This document shows, piece by piece, positions 1-7,614 of a stretch of 64,000 nucleotides of DNA. Source of the stretch: a virus; IMG/VR virus record IMGVR_UViG_3300025655_000035, positions 1 through 64,000 of that record; one strand, given 5' to 3'. The notes beneath the pieces were generated by a model. That model saw only the letters and a program-made list of their open reading frames with translations. It made no database searches and had not been told where the DNA came from. Every line of letters starts with the position of its first letter. The stretch's first letter is position 1. A program made the position numbers and the translations under genes.

Positions 1-870
1 TACTTGAATAATGTAAATACTACCTTGATAAAATCTGCTTAAATCTCCTCTTTGCCCTATTTGTCTTATTCTAAAATCTCCTGTCAGACTTCCTGTTACA
101 CTACTAACACTATTTTTATATGTTTGTATAATATTAGAACTATTTCTAGTTACTGTAACCATACTGGGCTTAGAGACATCCCAACTATATCCATTTAATG
201 TTATAGATTGGGCTGATGAGAATAGTCCTAAAGCGGAAGCATTGTTTATTTGTAAATAGTCTGCCCCATTATTACCTAATAAGACTTTAGCATTTGTTGC
301 TGTTGGTAATATAAATAAATTTAAAGTGAATTCACCTGTTAATGTTATAGTTTGATTTAACTGGATATAATCATCAACCCCATCAAAAACAATACTTCCT
401 CCATCATTACTATTAAATGTCGGACTATTAGTTAATGTTCCATTATTTCCACTTGGACTTACATCATACCACGTTGTTCCACTCCTCGGATAAGATGGTG
501 TAAATCCAGCATCTAAATTAAGAATCAAACCATCGGTAACTAATGGTCCTGGTTCATTATTAATTATAAACCTATCAGATAATGTTGCGTAGTAAGCCAA
601 ACATTGAGTGACAGTAGTAAAACTTTGTAATTCTATTTGATTAACAAGGCTAATCAACTGAGTATCGTTATTTGCAACATATATTGAAGGTCCTCCACTA
701 ACCTTATTAATATATATCGTATAACCATTTGTTGGCGGTGTTATTCCGTGATAATAACCTGTGGATGATGTGGGTCCTTTACCGACATCACCAACACCTA
801 AATAAAAATTACCAATTTTTAAAGACTCAGATAGTTGACCACCACTATTATATTTTACGGAAATTGCCAT
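1..870 (-). CDS. Tail/fibre protein with LamG-like domain (partial, C-terminus off left edge)
   Basis: Open frame from an ATG at 868-870 running off the left edge; 290 codons are visible. The N-terminus begins MAISVKYNSGGQLSESLKIG. Around residues 110-165 there is a GLILNLDAGFTPSYP ... WYDVSPSGNNGTL ... IVFDGVDDYIQL pattern, typical of LamG/concanavalin-like laminin-G domains that many Bacteroidetes phages carry on receptor-binding or decoration proteins. No signal peptide. It is separated from the upstream gene by an intrinsic terminator (893-915) and has an AT-rich promoter-like box right before the start (877-886), so it is probably transcribed separately as a late gene. The structural role is inferred from the domain type and from the tail genes at the other end of the window. 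Confidence 0.75.
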   Translation of the reverse strand, partial: MAISVKYNSGGQLSESLKIGNFYLGVGDVGKGPTSSTGYYHGITPPTNGYTIYINKVSGGPSIYVANNDTQLISLVNQIELQSFTTVTQCLAYYATLSDRFIINNEPGPLVTDGLILNLDAGFTPSYPRSGTTWYDVSPSGNNGTLTNSPTFNSNDGGSIVFDGVDDYIQLNQTITLTGEFTLNLFILPTATNAKVLLGNNGADYLQINNASALGLFSSAQSITLNGYSWDVSKPSMVTVTRNSSNIIQTYKNSVSSVTGSLTGDFRIRQIGQRGDLSRFYQGSIYIIQV

Positions 871-876
871 ATGTTA

Positions 877-886
877 TATAAATATA
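877..886 (-). promoter_or_regulatory. AT-rich late-promoter-like box (TATATTTATA)
   Basis: Sense-strand GTATATTTATATAAC lies between the terminator at 893-915 and the ATG at 870. The same core (ATATTTAT followed by A/T) stands before several other putative virion genes. It resembles the T4 late element TATAAATA, whose palindromic form is TATTTATAAATA. Spacing to the ATG is only about 6 nt, so a role in translation initiation is an alternative. Confidence 0.4.
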
Positions 887-892
887 CAAAAT

Positions 893-915
893 AAAAAAAG
901 GAGACCGAAGTCTCC
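893..915 (-). terminator. Intrinsic terminator with TTCG tetraloop
   Basis: On the minus strand a perfect GGAGAC-TTCG-GTCTCC hairpin is followed directly by seven T residues. UUCG is the classic extra-stable tetraloop. It ends transcripts of the 979-2746 gene group before the tail gene at 1-870. Confidence 0.85.
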
Positions 916-923
916 TTTAGGGC

Positions 924-968
924 CGACCAGATTTAGTCGATTCCACCACCTTGTTTTTCTAAACAAGG
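924..968 (-). other. Two further hairpins in the 3' untranslated region
   Basis: Between the stop of the gene at 979 and the terminator, the minus strand can form CCTTGTTT-AGAA-AAACAAGG (949-968, perfect 8 bp) and CGACTA-AATC-TGGTCG (924-939, 6 bp with one G-U). With the terminator this makes three consecutive stem-loops in about 75 nt. It may be a stabilising 3' end or a small RNA. It does not fold as a tRNA by eye. Confidence 0.45.
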
Positions 969-978
969 AAAACACACA

Positions 979-1473
979 CTACGAAAAATCAACACTACTT
1001 GACACTCGAAGACCATCAACAAGTTTGTCAACATGTTTTCTCCAATCAAGCCATGCTGGTTTCTCATTATTTTTGAAGTACTCTTCATCGGCAATTATAC
1101 CGTCCCAACTTAACGCCATTTCAATGAATTCTTCAGTATCTTGTAGTTCTCCGTATTCGTCAATTACTCGACCTGAACGAATAAACTTTAACAACTCTTC
1201 TTTGTTTGAGTAGTATTTGTTATTATGGAAATTCCAACAGAACTTCCAACCCATACTTCGTTTACCTAAATGAATGTTAACCTCGTTTAAAAACTCATCC
1301 CAAGGATTACACCTATCCCAATCATATTCACTAGACTCATCTTTAATTGTCGCAAATCCACGCCCAATTAGAGATACATCAAACCAGTCTAAACGAGAAA
1401 CTCTATCACATAACTTTTGATGTCTTTCCATCATTTCTTTAGATGCTGGAATTCTGTAAAAATTTGTTCCCAT
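979..1473 (-). CDS. Conserved-type phage protein, function unknown
   Basis: 164 aa, soluble, charged, rich in Trp and aromatic residues (for example HLGKRSMGWKFCWNFHNNKY near residue 68 and a SGRVIDEYGE stretch near 100). I recognise this pattern from uncultured large phages but know no function. No signal peptide, transmembrane segment or catalytic motif is apparent. The start MGTNFYRIPA is 1 nt downstream of the preceding gene's stop (1475), so the two are probably co-transcribed. Its transcript ends at the three-hairpin region at 893-968. Confidence 0.65.
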   Translation of the reverse strand: MGTNFYRIPASKEMMERHQKLCDRVSRLDWFDVSLIGRGFATIKDESSEYDWDRCNPWDEFLNEVNIHLGKRSMGWKFCWNFHNNKYYSNKEELLKFIRSGRVIDEYGELQDTEEFIEMALSWDGIIADEEYFKNNEKPAWLDWRKHVDKLVDGLRVSSSVDFS

Positions 1474-1474
1474 T

Positions 1475-1699
1475 TTATTTTAATATTTTATTAGTTAACG
1501 TATCGATTAAAACTTCATTTTTTTGTGTTGTATCAATAATAGAGTTATAAAATTCTTTGACTTTTACACCCGCAACAATAAAAGTTATAACCAAAAAAAT
1601 AAACACCGCTTTAATTATTTTTTTCCAAAACTTAAAAAAAAGATAAATTAGTAATATCACTGATATTAAAACCCCAAATAACATACTATCTATATCCAT
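1475..1699 (-). CDS. Small membrane protein
   Basis: 74 aa. Two hydrophobic helices are visible: roughly residues 5-24 (LFGVLISVILLIYLFFKFW) and 28-46 (KAVFIFLVITFIVAGVKV), then a short polar tail. It sits between two phage genes with gaps of 1 and 8 nt, so it is probably part of their operon. A holin-like or membrane-anchored role is possible, but nothing specific supports it. Confidence 0.55.
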   Translation of the reverse strand: MDIDSMLFGVLISVILLIYLFFKFWKKIIKAVFIFLVITFIVAGVKVKEFYNSIIDTTQKNEVLIDTLTNKILK

Positions 1700-1707
1700 A
1701 ATTTAAA

Positions 1708-1983
1708 TTATTTAGTTACCAACGCCTCAATTTTACTTTTCATGTGGTCAGCCAACTCGTACTCATTGGTTGAGGTTACGATGATTGAATCTTCCAAGAA
1801 ACGAAAAGGAATATTAACCAAGAAATCAGTTCCATTAAAAAAAGTTAAGTTGTTTTTTAATTCTAAACATCCTTGAACCATCTTCAAAAACAATTTGAAT
1901 TGTATGTTATCAACAAAGGTCTCGTTCAAAAGGGTCCCAAACTTTTCGTTCTCGATACGGATTTTATATACTACTGTGTTCAT
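1708..1983 (-). CDS. Hypothetical phage protein
   Basis: 91 aa, soluble, mixed alpha/beta composition, no recognised motif. A TATCTTTG box (2001-2008) lies 17 nt upstream of the ATG, matching the Bacteroidetes -7 consensus TAnnTTTG, so this gene probably opens a short transcript with the two genes downstream. Confidence 0.6.
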   Translation of the reverse strand: MNTVVYKIRIENEKFGTLLNETFVDNIQFKLFLKMVQGCLELKNNLTFFNGTDFLVNIPFRFLEDSIIVTSTNEYELADHMKSKIEALVTK

Positions 1984-2000
1984 ATGTCTGATTATTTATA

Positions 2001-2008
2001 CAAAGATA
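2001..2008 (-). promoter_or_regulatory. Bacteroidetes-type -7 promoter box TATCTTTG
   Basis: Reads TATCTTTG on the minus strand, 17 nt before the ATG at 1983. It matches the TAnnTTTG consensus known for Bacteroidetes primary sigma factors. No clear -33 TTTG is seen at the expected distance. Confidence 0.5.
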
Positions 2009-2011
2009 CAA

Positions 2012-2746
2012 CTATTTTTGGATTCTGCCTAATCCTTCCACCAAATTTTTCAAATTTCCATCAGTTTTGATGTTAACTTTTTCAACAACGAATACAAAAG
2101 TATCGTTCTCAGGGTTATGAATGAATCCAACTTTAACACTGGTTTCGTTACCGTTATGGATTGTAAACTTACTATTGTTACGATAATCCGTTTCGATATA
2201 GTTCCATGGATATTGTTTACACAATTCTTGGTATGCACGTTTGTTAAGGTTTTTTCGTACTTCTTCTCTTTTTTGAGCATCAAACCTACCATTAATAAAT
2301 TCGAGAATTTTTTTAGCAACAGTCGCACCATTTTTACAGTAACGACCATCTTCATAATTTATTTGAGTTCTAACTTTATAACCCTCATTACGACTACGGT
2401 AAGAGTTTCTCGGAGATACGTAATGTTCTGACACATCAATTCTAATACTAGTTCTTGACGTGTTATCAGGAAGTTTACCAGCATAAATGATTTCACAATC
2501 ATTATATGGTAATTCTAAAACCTCAACAGGAAACTGATTAACATAAACGGTAAACTTTTCGGTTCTTGTTTTTTTAATTAATTCAAAGTCATTTGAAACT
2601 TTTTGCATGTGAGAGAAATACAAATCAAAAGCATCTTCTTTTTTCTTGTACTCATCAGAACGACGTTTTATCGCCAATAACATACGATTTTTTTCGTTAT
2701 CGTAACTTTTTTTAAGAACTTCTTTATTTGTATTGGTTGTGGTCAT
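2012..2746 (-). CDS. Hypothetical phage protein with N-terminal coiled coil
   Basis: 244 aa. The first 60 residues are charged and helical (NKEVLKKSYDNEKNRMLLAI onward). The rest is mixed, with a HYVSPRNSYRSRNEGYKVRT region near residue 110. No transmembrane segment or catalytic motif seen. A host-type promoter box (2767-2774) stands about 20 nt upstream. Its stop is just upstream of the next gene's own promoter box. Function not recognised. Confidence 0.6.
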   Translation of the reverse strand: MTTTNTNKEVLKKSYDNEKNRMLLAIKRRSDEYKKKEDAFDLYFSHMQKVSNDFELIKKTRTEKFTVYVNQFPVEVLELPYNDCEIIYAGKLPDNTSRTSIRIDVSEHYVSPRNSYRSRNEGYKVRTQINYEDGRYCKNGATVAKKILEFINGRFDAQKREEVRKNLNKRAYQELCKQYPWNYIETDYRNNSKFTIHNGNETSVKVGFIHNPENDTFVFVVEKVNIKTDGNLKNLVEGLGRIQK

Positions 2747-2766
2747 ATTCTCTGTGTTTGTGAATA

Positions 2767-2774
2767 CAAAGATA
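2767..2774 (-). promoter_or_regulatory. Bacteroidetes-type -7 promoter box TATCTTTG
   Basis: Minus-strand TATCTTTGTA, about 20 nt before the ATG at 2746. The box is identical, including the following TA, to the one at 2001-2008. No matching -33 element seen. Confidence 0.45.
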
Positions 2775-2781
2775 TAAAAAA

Positions 2782-3219
2782 TTACTTAATTTGCCTCATA
2801 ATTTCTCGTTTAATATCCTTTTCTTTTAAACTTTCCCTCTTATCGTAAAGTTTTTTACCTTTACCCAACACAATTTCCATCTTTAGTAAACCTCTTTCAG
2901 TACTAAAAATCTTATAGGGTACCAATGTTAAACCTTTTACCAATTCTTTTTGTAGTTTAACCAACTCTCGTTTCTTCATTAAGAGTTTACGTTCACGAAG
3001 TGGTTCGTGAGTATAGGATTGTTTGTATTCAGGAATGTTCATTCCTTTCACAAAAAGTTCACCATTATTAAAATAACAATACGCATCAACCAATGAAACT
3101 TTACCACCACGTATTGATTTAACTTCAGAACCCATTAATTGAATCCCAACAGTAAAAGTATCCTCGAAGAAATATTCGTGACTCACTTTACGATTTACTA
3201 TGTTGACTTTGGATTTCAT
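2782..3219 (-). CDS. smpB: SsrA-binding protein SmpB
   Basis: 145 aa, close to the usual 145-160 aa. SmpB binds tmRNA and delivers it to stalled ribosomes in trans-translation. Diagnostic family features are visible: the N-terminal NRKVSHEYFFEDTFTVGIQL, the GSEVKSIRGGKVSLVDAY segment, the NIPEYKQSYTHEPLRERKLL segment, and the C-terminal GKGKKLYDKRESLKEKD tail that mimics the anticodon arm. It is intact and probably functional. No tmRNA gene was found nearby. It has its own promoter with both -33 and -7 boxes (3224-3254) immediately after a terminator, which suggests independent host-like expression. SmpB in a phage is unusual; horizontal acquisition from a host is likely. Confidence 0.93.
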   Translation of the reverse strand: MKSKVNIVNRKVSHEYFFEDTFTVGIQLMGSEVKSIRGGKVSLVDAYCYFNNGELFVKGMNIPEYKQSYTHEPLRERKLLMKKRELVKLQKELVKGLTLVPYKIFSTERGLLKMEIVLGKGKKLYDKRESLKEKDIKREIMRQIK

Positions 3220-3223
3220 AATG

Positions 3224-3254
3224 CAAATATAGTAAAAAAATAAAAAACCCCAAA
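3224..3254 (-). promoter_or_regulatory. smpB promoter, TTTG-N19-TATATTTG
   Basis: On the minus strand TTTG (3251-3254), exactly 19 nt, then TATATTTG (3224-3231), then the smpB ATG 4 nt downstream. This matches the Bacteroidetes consensus TTTG-N19/21-TAnnTTTG. The short leader suggests a leaderless or near-leaderless mRNA. The -33 box overlaps the 3' end of the terminator of the upstream gene. Confidence 0.65.
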
Positions 3255-3278
3255 AAGTTTCTACACTTTTTAGGGTTT
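3232..3278 (-). terminator. Intrinsic terminator after Nudix gene
   Basis: AAACCC(C)AAAAAGT pairs with ACTTTTT(A)GGGTTT around a 6-nt loop (3245-3278) with a single mismatch. On the minus strand it is followed by a T-rich run (3232-3247). It separates the Nudix gene from smpB. Confidence 0.75.
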
Positions 3279-3349
3279 AAAGTTTTCCAACCATTAAAGA
3301 AAGGGGGTTTGGCTGTGTATCACATAAATATTCTGTTTTTTTGAAAAGT

Positions 3350-3775
3350 CTACTTTTGGGTTAAAATTTTCACAATTAATTTGTAAAGTTGGTCATTTTT
3401 ATCCTCTATTGGTAAATTTTCTAAATTAAAATAACCGCATTCCGTATGTTCTTCACCGTCAGATGCATTTTTTAAATCAGGGTTAATCCTTTTGTCCGTG
3501 TCCATTTGAAACACATACATTAACCCTTTATTGTATGAGCCATCCCTATTACTTCTAGTGACAAAACCAACCAAACTTAACTTGTTTTCTAACTTGAGAT
3601 TAGTTTCTTCGTAAAACTCTCGTTTTGCACCATTCATTGGTGATTCACCATCTTCTAATTTACCCGCAGGTATGGACCAAACACCTGGTAAAATTCCCTC
3701 GTTGTTTCTTTTACATAATAAAACACTATCATTATGCTTAACAAGAACACCAACATATCTTTTAACTATTTTCAT
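3350..3775 (-). CDS. Nudix hydrolase
   Basis: 141 aa single-domain protein. The Nudix box GX5EX7REUXEEX is complete: G38-KLEDG-E44 ... R52-EFYEET-N59, with Asn in place of the usual final Gly. These enzymes hydrolyse nucleoside diphosphates linked to other groups (oxidised dNTPs, NDP-sugars, ADP-ribose or capped RNA). The substrate cannot be read from the sequence. It is divergent from the DUF192 gene at 3796, with about 20 bp between starts, and ends at a terminator. It may sanitise nucleotides or process nucleotide cofactors during infection. Confidence 0.9.
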   Translation of the reverse strand: MKIVKRYVGVLVKHNDSVLLCKRNNEGILPGVWSIPAGKLEDGESPMNGAKREFYEETNLKLENKLSLVGFVTRSNRDGSYNKGLMYVFQMDTDKRINPDLKNASDGEEHTECGYFNLENLPIEDKNDQLYKLIVKILTQK

Positions 3776-3795
3776 TCTTTTTGATATTTATGTTT

Positions 3796-4146
3796 ATGAT
3801 AATAAATATAAATAATAACTCATTTAAAGTAAAATCTGTTTTTACCGAAAAAGATGTACAAACAGGGATGATGGGTAGAAAATTTAATTCTACCTTTAAT
3901 GGTATGTTATTTTTAATGGATAAAGGTACCCACTGTTTTTGGATGAAGAATTGTATAATACCTTTAGATATTATTTTTATTAAATCAGACAAAATTTCCA
4001 AAATACACCATAACTGCAAACCTTGTATGGATAGTGAATGTGAAAATTATTGTGGAAACGGTGATTTAGTTTTGGAATTAGAGGGTGGTACCTGTAAAGA
4101 TTTAGGTATAAAAGAAGGTGATACTTTATATTTTAACCTTCATTAA
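3796..4146 (+). CDS. DUF192 family protein
   Basis: About 116 aa matching the DUF192 pattern: KSVFTEKDVQTGMMGRKF, then GMLFLMDKGTHCFWMKNCII (the family's F-WMKN-T/C-I-PLD core), PLDIIFI and a C-terminal LELEGGTCKDLGIKEGDTL. The family has no settled biochemical function. Most members are exported, but no signal peptide is visible here. In-frame starts exist at 3781 (TTG), 3790 and 3796. I prefer 3796 because an AT-rich box (3783-3791) overlaps the earlier ATG. Two extra Cys pairs (CKPCMDSEC) suggest disulphides or metal binding. Its 3' end overlaps the convergent DHH gene by 14 bp. Confidence 0.85.
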   Translation: MIININNNSFKVKSVFTEKDVQTGMMGRKFNSTFNGMLFLMDKGTHCFWMKNCIIPLDIIFIKSDKISKIHHNCKPCMDSECENYCGNGDLVLELEGGTCKDLGIKEGDTLYFNLH

Positions 4147-5536
4147 TCTTATCCTGTAATACTTTAACAAACTCGTTTTGAATCATTTTCGTAAATTTTA
4201 CGTATGGTGAGTCATCACTTTCGGGGTTGTATTTATATTTACCTTCAGGTGGTCTTTTAGACCTTCCTAAATACCCAAGTCCTGATATATTAGTAATACA
4301 CTTATGTCCACCACTATTTGACTGTATTAAGTCCCAAGCATTGATTGTTACTTTGTCCAAGATTTCTTTTTCATCTTCACTTAAATCGGTAAATGGTTTA
4401 TCCATAATTTTACCAATATGAGTTAAAATCTCTTTACCATTATCGATGGTTTTAAAACTATTACCATATAAGGCAACAAAATCTTTAAATGTAAATCCAA
4501 CCGACATTTCACCAAAACCTTTTGATGATTCAGAAATCCATTTAATTGTTGAAAGTGGTATTTGTCTATCTTTTAATTGTGATTCCCATTTACCCAAAAC
4601 TTCTTGCGCAATTTCACCTAAATTAACACCTTTTAATTCTCTTTCTTTTTTAAATGGGTTACAAGACGCTTGTACCAAACCTAATGGCCAAGCGATAACT
4701 AAAAAGTCAGCGTCTGGGTTATTTTTATAAGGTGTATATCTATCGTAAGAACCTGGTTTCATCATAGAACCACCACCATATTGTACAATAATATTTCCTA
4801 CGACATTTACATTAGGGTGTGACTTCATTTGTTCAATATACCCCTCTCTATATTTTTGTAATTCTTCAACATCCGCATAACCTTTTTCAATCATAATTCT
4901 TTTGATATTCATTACAATATTCAAAAGTGATGGTGTTGACTTCATAACCAACTCTTCAAGAAACCCTGGTTTGTTTTTAAATGCTAATAATAGTTTGTTG
5001 GTTACTAAACCTAATGCCATTTTGTTTTTAGTGACAGGTGAGTTTTTGTCTAATTTAAATAAATAATTAATTACTTCATCAACACTAACGTCATTTGCCG
5101 CATAATTAGCAGAGTCTACCATGGATATTAATTGTATATCTTCAGGGCTAAAAATATCTTTTGGTGAAACAACTTGGGATATTGTCTCGACATTTGAACG
5201 TGACGCTCTAAAAGAGGTTGACTTAGTGTCTTCAGCACCAGCTTGTCTATCATGATGGTCAGTATGAATAACAAACATTGGTTTACCATGTGCAAAGTCA
5301 ACTAACACAGGCATTATATCTCCTTTAGCATCGTTCTTTTTTATAGCAAACTCTTTATCGCCGTATTGGATGACGTGAGCGTCGACTACTTTGATTCCAT
5401 TATCTTCAAGATATTTTTTCATAGCTAAAGCGGTTGTTACTCCATCCAAGTCTTGGTGAAAATATATTTCCGCTTTTGGGTATCTTTTAGCTAATTTGTT
5501 AATATCTCTTAACCCACTTTCTTTTAATAATTTCAT
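4133..5536 (-). CDS. DHH-superfamily phosphoesterase
   Basis: 467 aa. DHH hydrolases are Mn-dependent nucleases or cyclic/oligonucleotide phosphodiesterases (RecJ, NrnA, GdpP types). Visible motifs are H27-x-D29-x-D31 (FHQDLDG), an acidic D80 in LVDFAHG, and the signature T92-D93-H94-H95. Further family-like Asp residues follow (SMVDSANYA, about residue 150). A C-terminal SGGHKC segment resembles the GGGH of DHHA1 domains. The substrate is unknown. It overlaps the upstream gene by 1 nt. The N-terminus MKLLKESG resembles the leader of several putative virion proteins here, so packaging in the head is a possibility. Confidence 0.82.
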   Translation of the reverse strand: MKLLKESGLRDINKLAKRYPKAEIYFHQDLDGVTTALAMKKYLEDNGIKVVDAHVIQYGDKEFAIKKNDAKGDIMPVLVDFAHGKPMFVIHTDHHDRQAGAEDTKSTSFRASRSNVETISQVVSPKDIFSPEDIQLISMVDSANYAANDVSVDEVINYLFKLDKNSPVTKNKMALGLVTNKLLLAFKNKPGFLEELVMKSTPSLLNIVMNIKRIMIEKGYADVEELQKYREGYIEQMKSHPNVNVVGNIIVQYGGGSMMKPGSYDRYTPYKNNPDADFLVIAWPLGLVQASCNPFKKERELKGVNLGEIAQEVLGKWESQLKDRQIPLSTIKWISESSKGFGEMSVGFTFKDFVALYGNSFKTIDNGKEILTHIGKIMDKPFTDLSEDEKEILDKVTINAWDLIQSNSGGHKCITNISGLGYLGRSKRPPEGKYKYNPESDDSPYVKFTKMIQNEFVKVLQDKINEG

Positions 5537-6675
5537 TAAACAACAAATTTTGCGGGTCCACCTAACAATGAACCAATTAATGACATAGCTGAGTCTTGTT
5601 TAACTCCTTTACCAATTGACTGACCAGCTCGGTCAGTTAAACTTTGGTCTGTTTGAGTGGGTATCGAACCGCCCATTTCATCGTTCCATAATTGTTGTGC
5701 TTGTTGTGTTTTTAGATATTCTTGGTACTTTTCATCAGCATTTGGTACTGAAGTTAATAACTCATCAGGACCAACAAAATTACCTAACCCTAACCAATCT
5801 AAAAACCCTAAGTAAAATTTACTTCTTCTCATCAATGACCTTGTCGCGGGATTTCCACCAAAAATTCTTGGTACACCAGCAGCAAATTTTTGTCCTAAAG
5901 TAGCGTCTGATTTCATAAACTTAAGCCAAGAATTACCAACATCTTTATAACCTCTAAACATTTTACCTTGGTCTTTAGCCATTTGTTTTAATAAAGTTTC
6001 TTTTTCAAGTGCAGTTAATCCTTTTTCTACATTCACTAATTTACCACCTTTCACAACTTCAGATGGTAATTTTAACTCTTTACTAGCCTTTGAAAATATA
6101 TTTACATATTCTTCTACTGACCTAACTAGTCCTCTACCTAATCCAGGTACTCTTCCTATAGAATTTTTAAGTAGGTCAACTAATTTGCCACCCCAACTTG
6201 GTGCCTTTTCAACCATTTTAGCGATAGGACCACCAGCAACTTTGGCGGTTTCCGCAATTTTAGCCGCGTCACCCGCTAATGCCGCCGATTTAAACGCTTT
6301 AGTGGCTCCTCCACCAATTTTTAACACCCCAACAACAGGTTTTGCAACAACATCACCAAGATAAGGAATTACAGAAACCCAAGATAAAATTGCAAATAAT
6401 TTATCACCTTGTCTCCAATAACTAATACCGTTAACTAAATCAACAACCCCCGTTGGGTCAAATATACCAACAATATCCCCAACAGTATTATACCATTTAG
6501 ACTCATTAATTAATTTTGATTTTTTAGGATAAATGGTTTTTAACATTTCCACAACAATTCTTTTGTCCTTATTAGATAGTTTCTCCCACTTTTCAGACAA
6601 TATGTTGTTAAATTCCTCCCTATATATTTCAATTATCTTATTTTTTAATTCGTTTTCTTTTAATAAAGTTGCCAT
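5536..6675 (-). CDS. Putative virion-associated protein with hydrophobic pore-like region
   Basis: 379 aa. A charged helical N-terminus (MATLLKENELKNKIIEIYRE) is followed by a hydrophobic, Gly-rich central region (about residues 65-150) with GDIVGIFDPTGVVDLVNG and SWVSVIPYLGDVVAKPVVG. Patterns of this kind occur in pre-toxin regions of polymorphic toxins and in phage ejection proteins. The C-terminus is Gln/Gly rich. An AT-rich late-type box lies 14 nt upstream (6690-6699), just after a terminator, so it starts its own transcript. A membrane-inserting ejection protein is my inference; no homolog is certain. Confidence 0.6.
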   Translation of the reverse strand: MATLLKENELKNKIIEIYREEFNNILSEKWEKLSNKDKRIVVEMLKTIYPKKSKLINESKWYNTVGDIVGIFDPTGVVDLVNGISYWRQGDKLFAILSWVSVIPYLGDVVAKPVVGVLKIGGGATKAFKSAALAGDAAKIAETAKVAGGPIAKMVEKAPSWGGKLVDLLKNSIGRVPGLGRGLVRSVEEYVNIFSKASKELKLPSEVVKGGKLVNVEKGLTALEKETLLKQMAKDQGKMFRGYKDVGNSWLKFMKSDATLGQKFAAGVPRIFGGNPATRSLMRRSKFYLGFLDWLGLGNFVGPDELLTSVPNADEKYQEYLKTQQAQQLWNDEMGGSIPTQTDQSLTDRAGQSIGKGVKQDSAMSLIGSLLGGPAKFVV

Positions 6676-6689
6676 ACGATATTTTTTAT

Positions 6690-6699
6690 TATAAATATC
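6690..6699 (-). promoter_or_regulatory. AT-rich late-promoter-like box GATATTTATA
   Basis: Sense GATATTTATAATAAA, 14 nt upstream of the ATG at 6675 and immediately downstream of the terminator at 6705-6733. This terminator-then-box order is the same as at 877-915, which supports promoter function. Confidence 0.5.
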
Positions 6700-6704
6700 A
6701 CGAA

Positions 6705-6733
6705 AATAAAAAAGAGGACTTTATTTGTCCTCT
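6705..6733 (-). terminator. Intrinsic terminator overlapping the methyltransferase stop codon
   Basis: AGAGGAC-(AAATAAA)-GTCCTCT on the minus strand (6713-6733) is followed by a run of T. The loop contains the TAA stop of the methyltransferase gene, so the last codons form the upstream arm. Confidence 0.8.
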
Positions 6734-7584
6734 TCTGTGAATTCAATCTTAACTTGTTTTTTCTCGTTAACAAAATGTTGGACTCGAGCTCTCGCAATTT
6801 CTACGTAATTTGGCGATAATTCTATTCCCAACCATCTACGGTCTAAGGTTTCCGCAGCAACCAAACTAGTACCAGAACCCGCGAACGGGTCTAAAACAAC
6901 ATCATTTTTATATGTTAATATTTTGATTGCCTTTGTTGGGATGTCCATTGAGAAAGTTGCCTTAGTTAAAGTCTTCGTGTCTGCAAAATAATTCCATTGT
7001 CCAAACACCAAATCAATGAACTCTCGTTTCTGTGCTTCTGTATAGAATGTTTTGTTTCTCATATTACCATTCTTATCTTCAACCTCACCAAGTTCACCAA
7101 CCCATTCAGGTGTTCCTTTCACTTTCTTAATATGATTCTTTTTATATGCTAATACAACACATTCTTTTGGATTATAAATATATGGTGCTGATGGACTCAT
7201 CCAAGAACCCCAAGCCGTAGTACGACTTCTGTGTGGTGATTCTTCTTCAAGGTCAATAATCCCGAAGAACTTATATCCAATTTTCTTCATAATCTGCCAA
7301 ACCTCACTAACTATGAAGACACGACCACCTTTGGCTTGTCGGTTAATCTCGTAAGGAATGTTTAAGGCGATACGTCCATCGTCTTTTAAAACTCTAAAGG
7401 CTTCACTCATCCACTTTTCAGTAAACTCAAAATATTCTTCAACCAACATATCATCTTGGTGAACATCGTAATCAATTCCAACTCCGTATGGTGGTGATGT
7501 AACAATAAGGTCAACACTTCCCTCAGGGAGTGTTTTCATAACCTCAATACAATCCCCATTAATAATTTTACCAGTCTCTATCAT
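6721..7584 (-). CDS. DNA methyltransferase, beta class (N6-A or N4-C)
   Basis: 287 aa. Transfers a methyl group from SAM to an exocyclic amino group in DNA. The catalytic motif IV TSPPYGV (residues 29-35) comes first and the SAM-binding motif I DPFAGSGTSLVAAE lies near residue 235. This circular order defines the beta class. TSPPY is common in N4-cytosine enzymes, but the target base cannot be decided here. No restriction enzyme gene is adjacent, so it is an orphan enzyme that probably protects phage DNA from host restriction. It ends in a terminator built into its stop codon. Confidence 0.93.
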   Translation of the reverse strand: MIETGKIINGDCIEVMKTLPEGSVDLIVTSPPYGVGIDYDVHQDDMLVEEYFEFTEKWMSEAFRVLKDDGRIALNIPYEINRQAKGGRVFIVSEVWQIMKKIGYKFFGIIDLEEESPHRSRTTAWGSWMSPSAPYIYNPKECVVLAYKKNHIKKVKGTPEWVGELGEVEDKNGNMRNKTFYTEAQKREFIDLVFGQWNYFADTKTLTKATFSMDIPTKAIKILTYKNDVVLDPFAGSGTSLVAAETLDRRWLGIELSPNYVEIARARVQHFVNEKKQVKIEFTEEDK

Positions 7585-7614
7585 ATAATATTTTTAAAAA
7601 GTATAGATGATTTT

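Noticed and set aside
893-968. tRNA or tmRNA fragment near the left end
   Set aside because: No acceptor stem, anticodon arm or T-loop consensus; stems fit three separate hairpins and a terminator.
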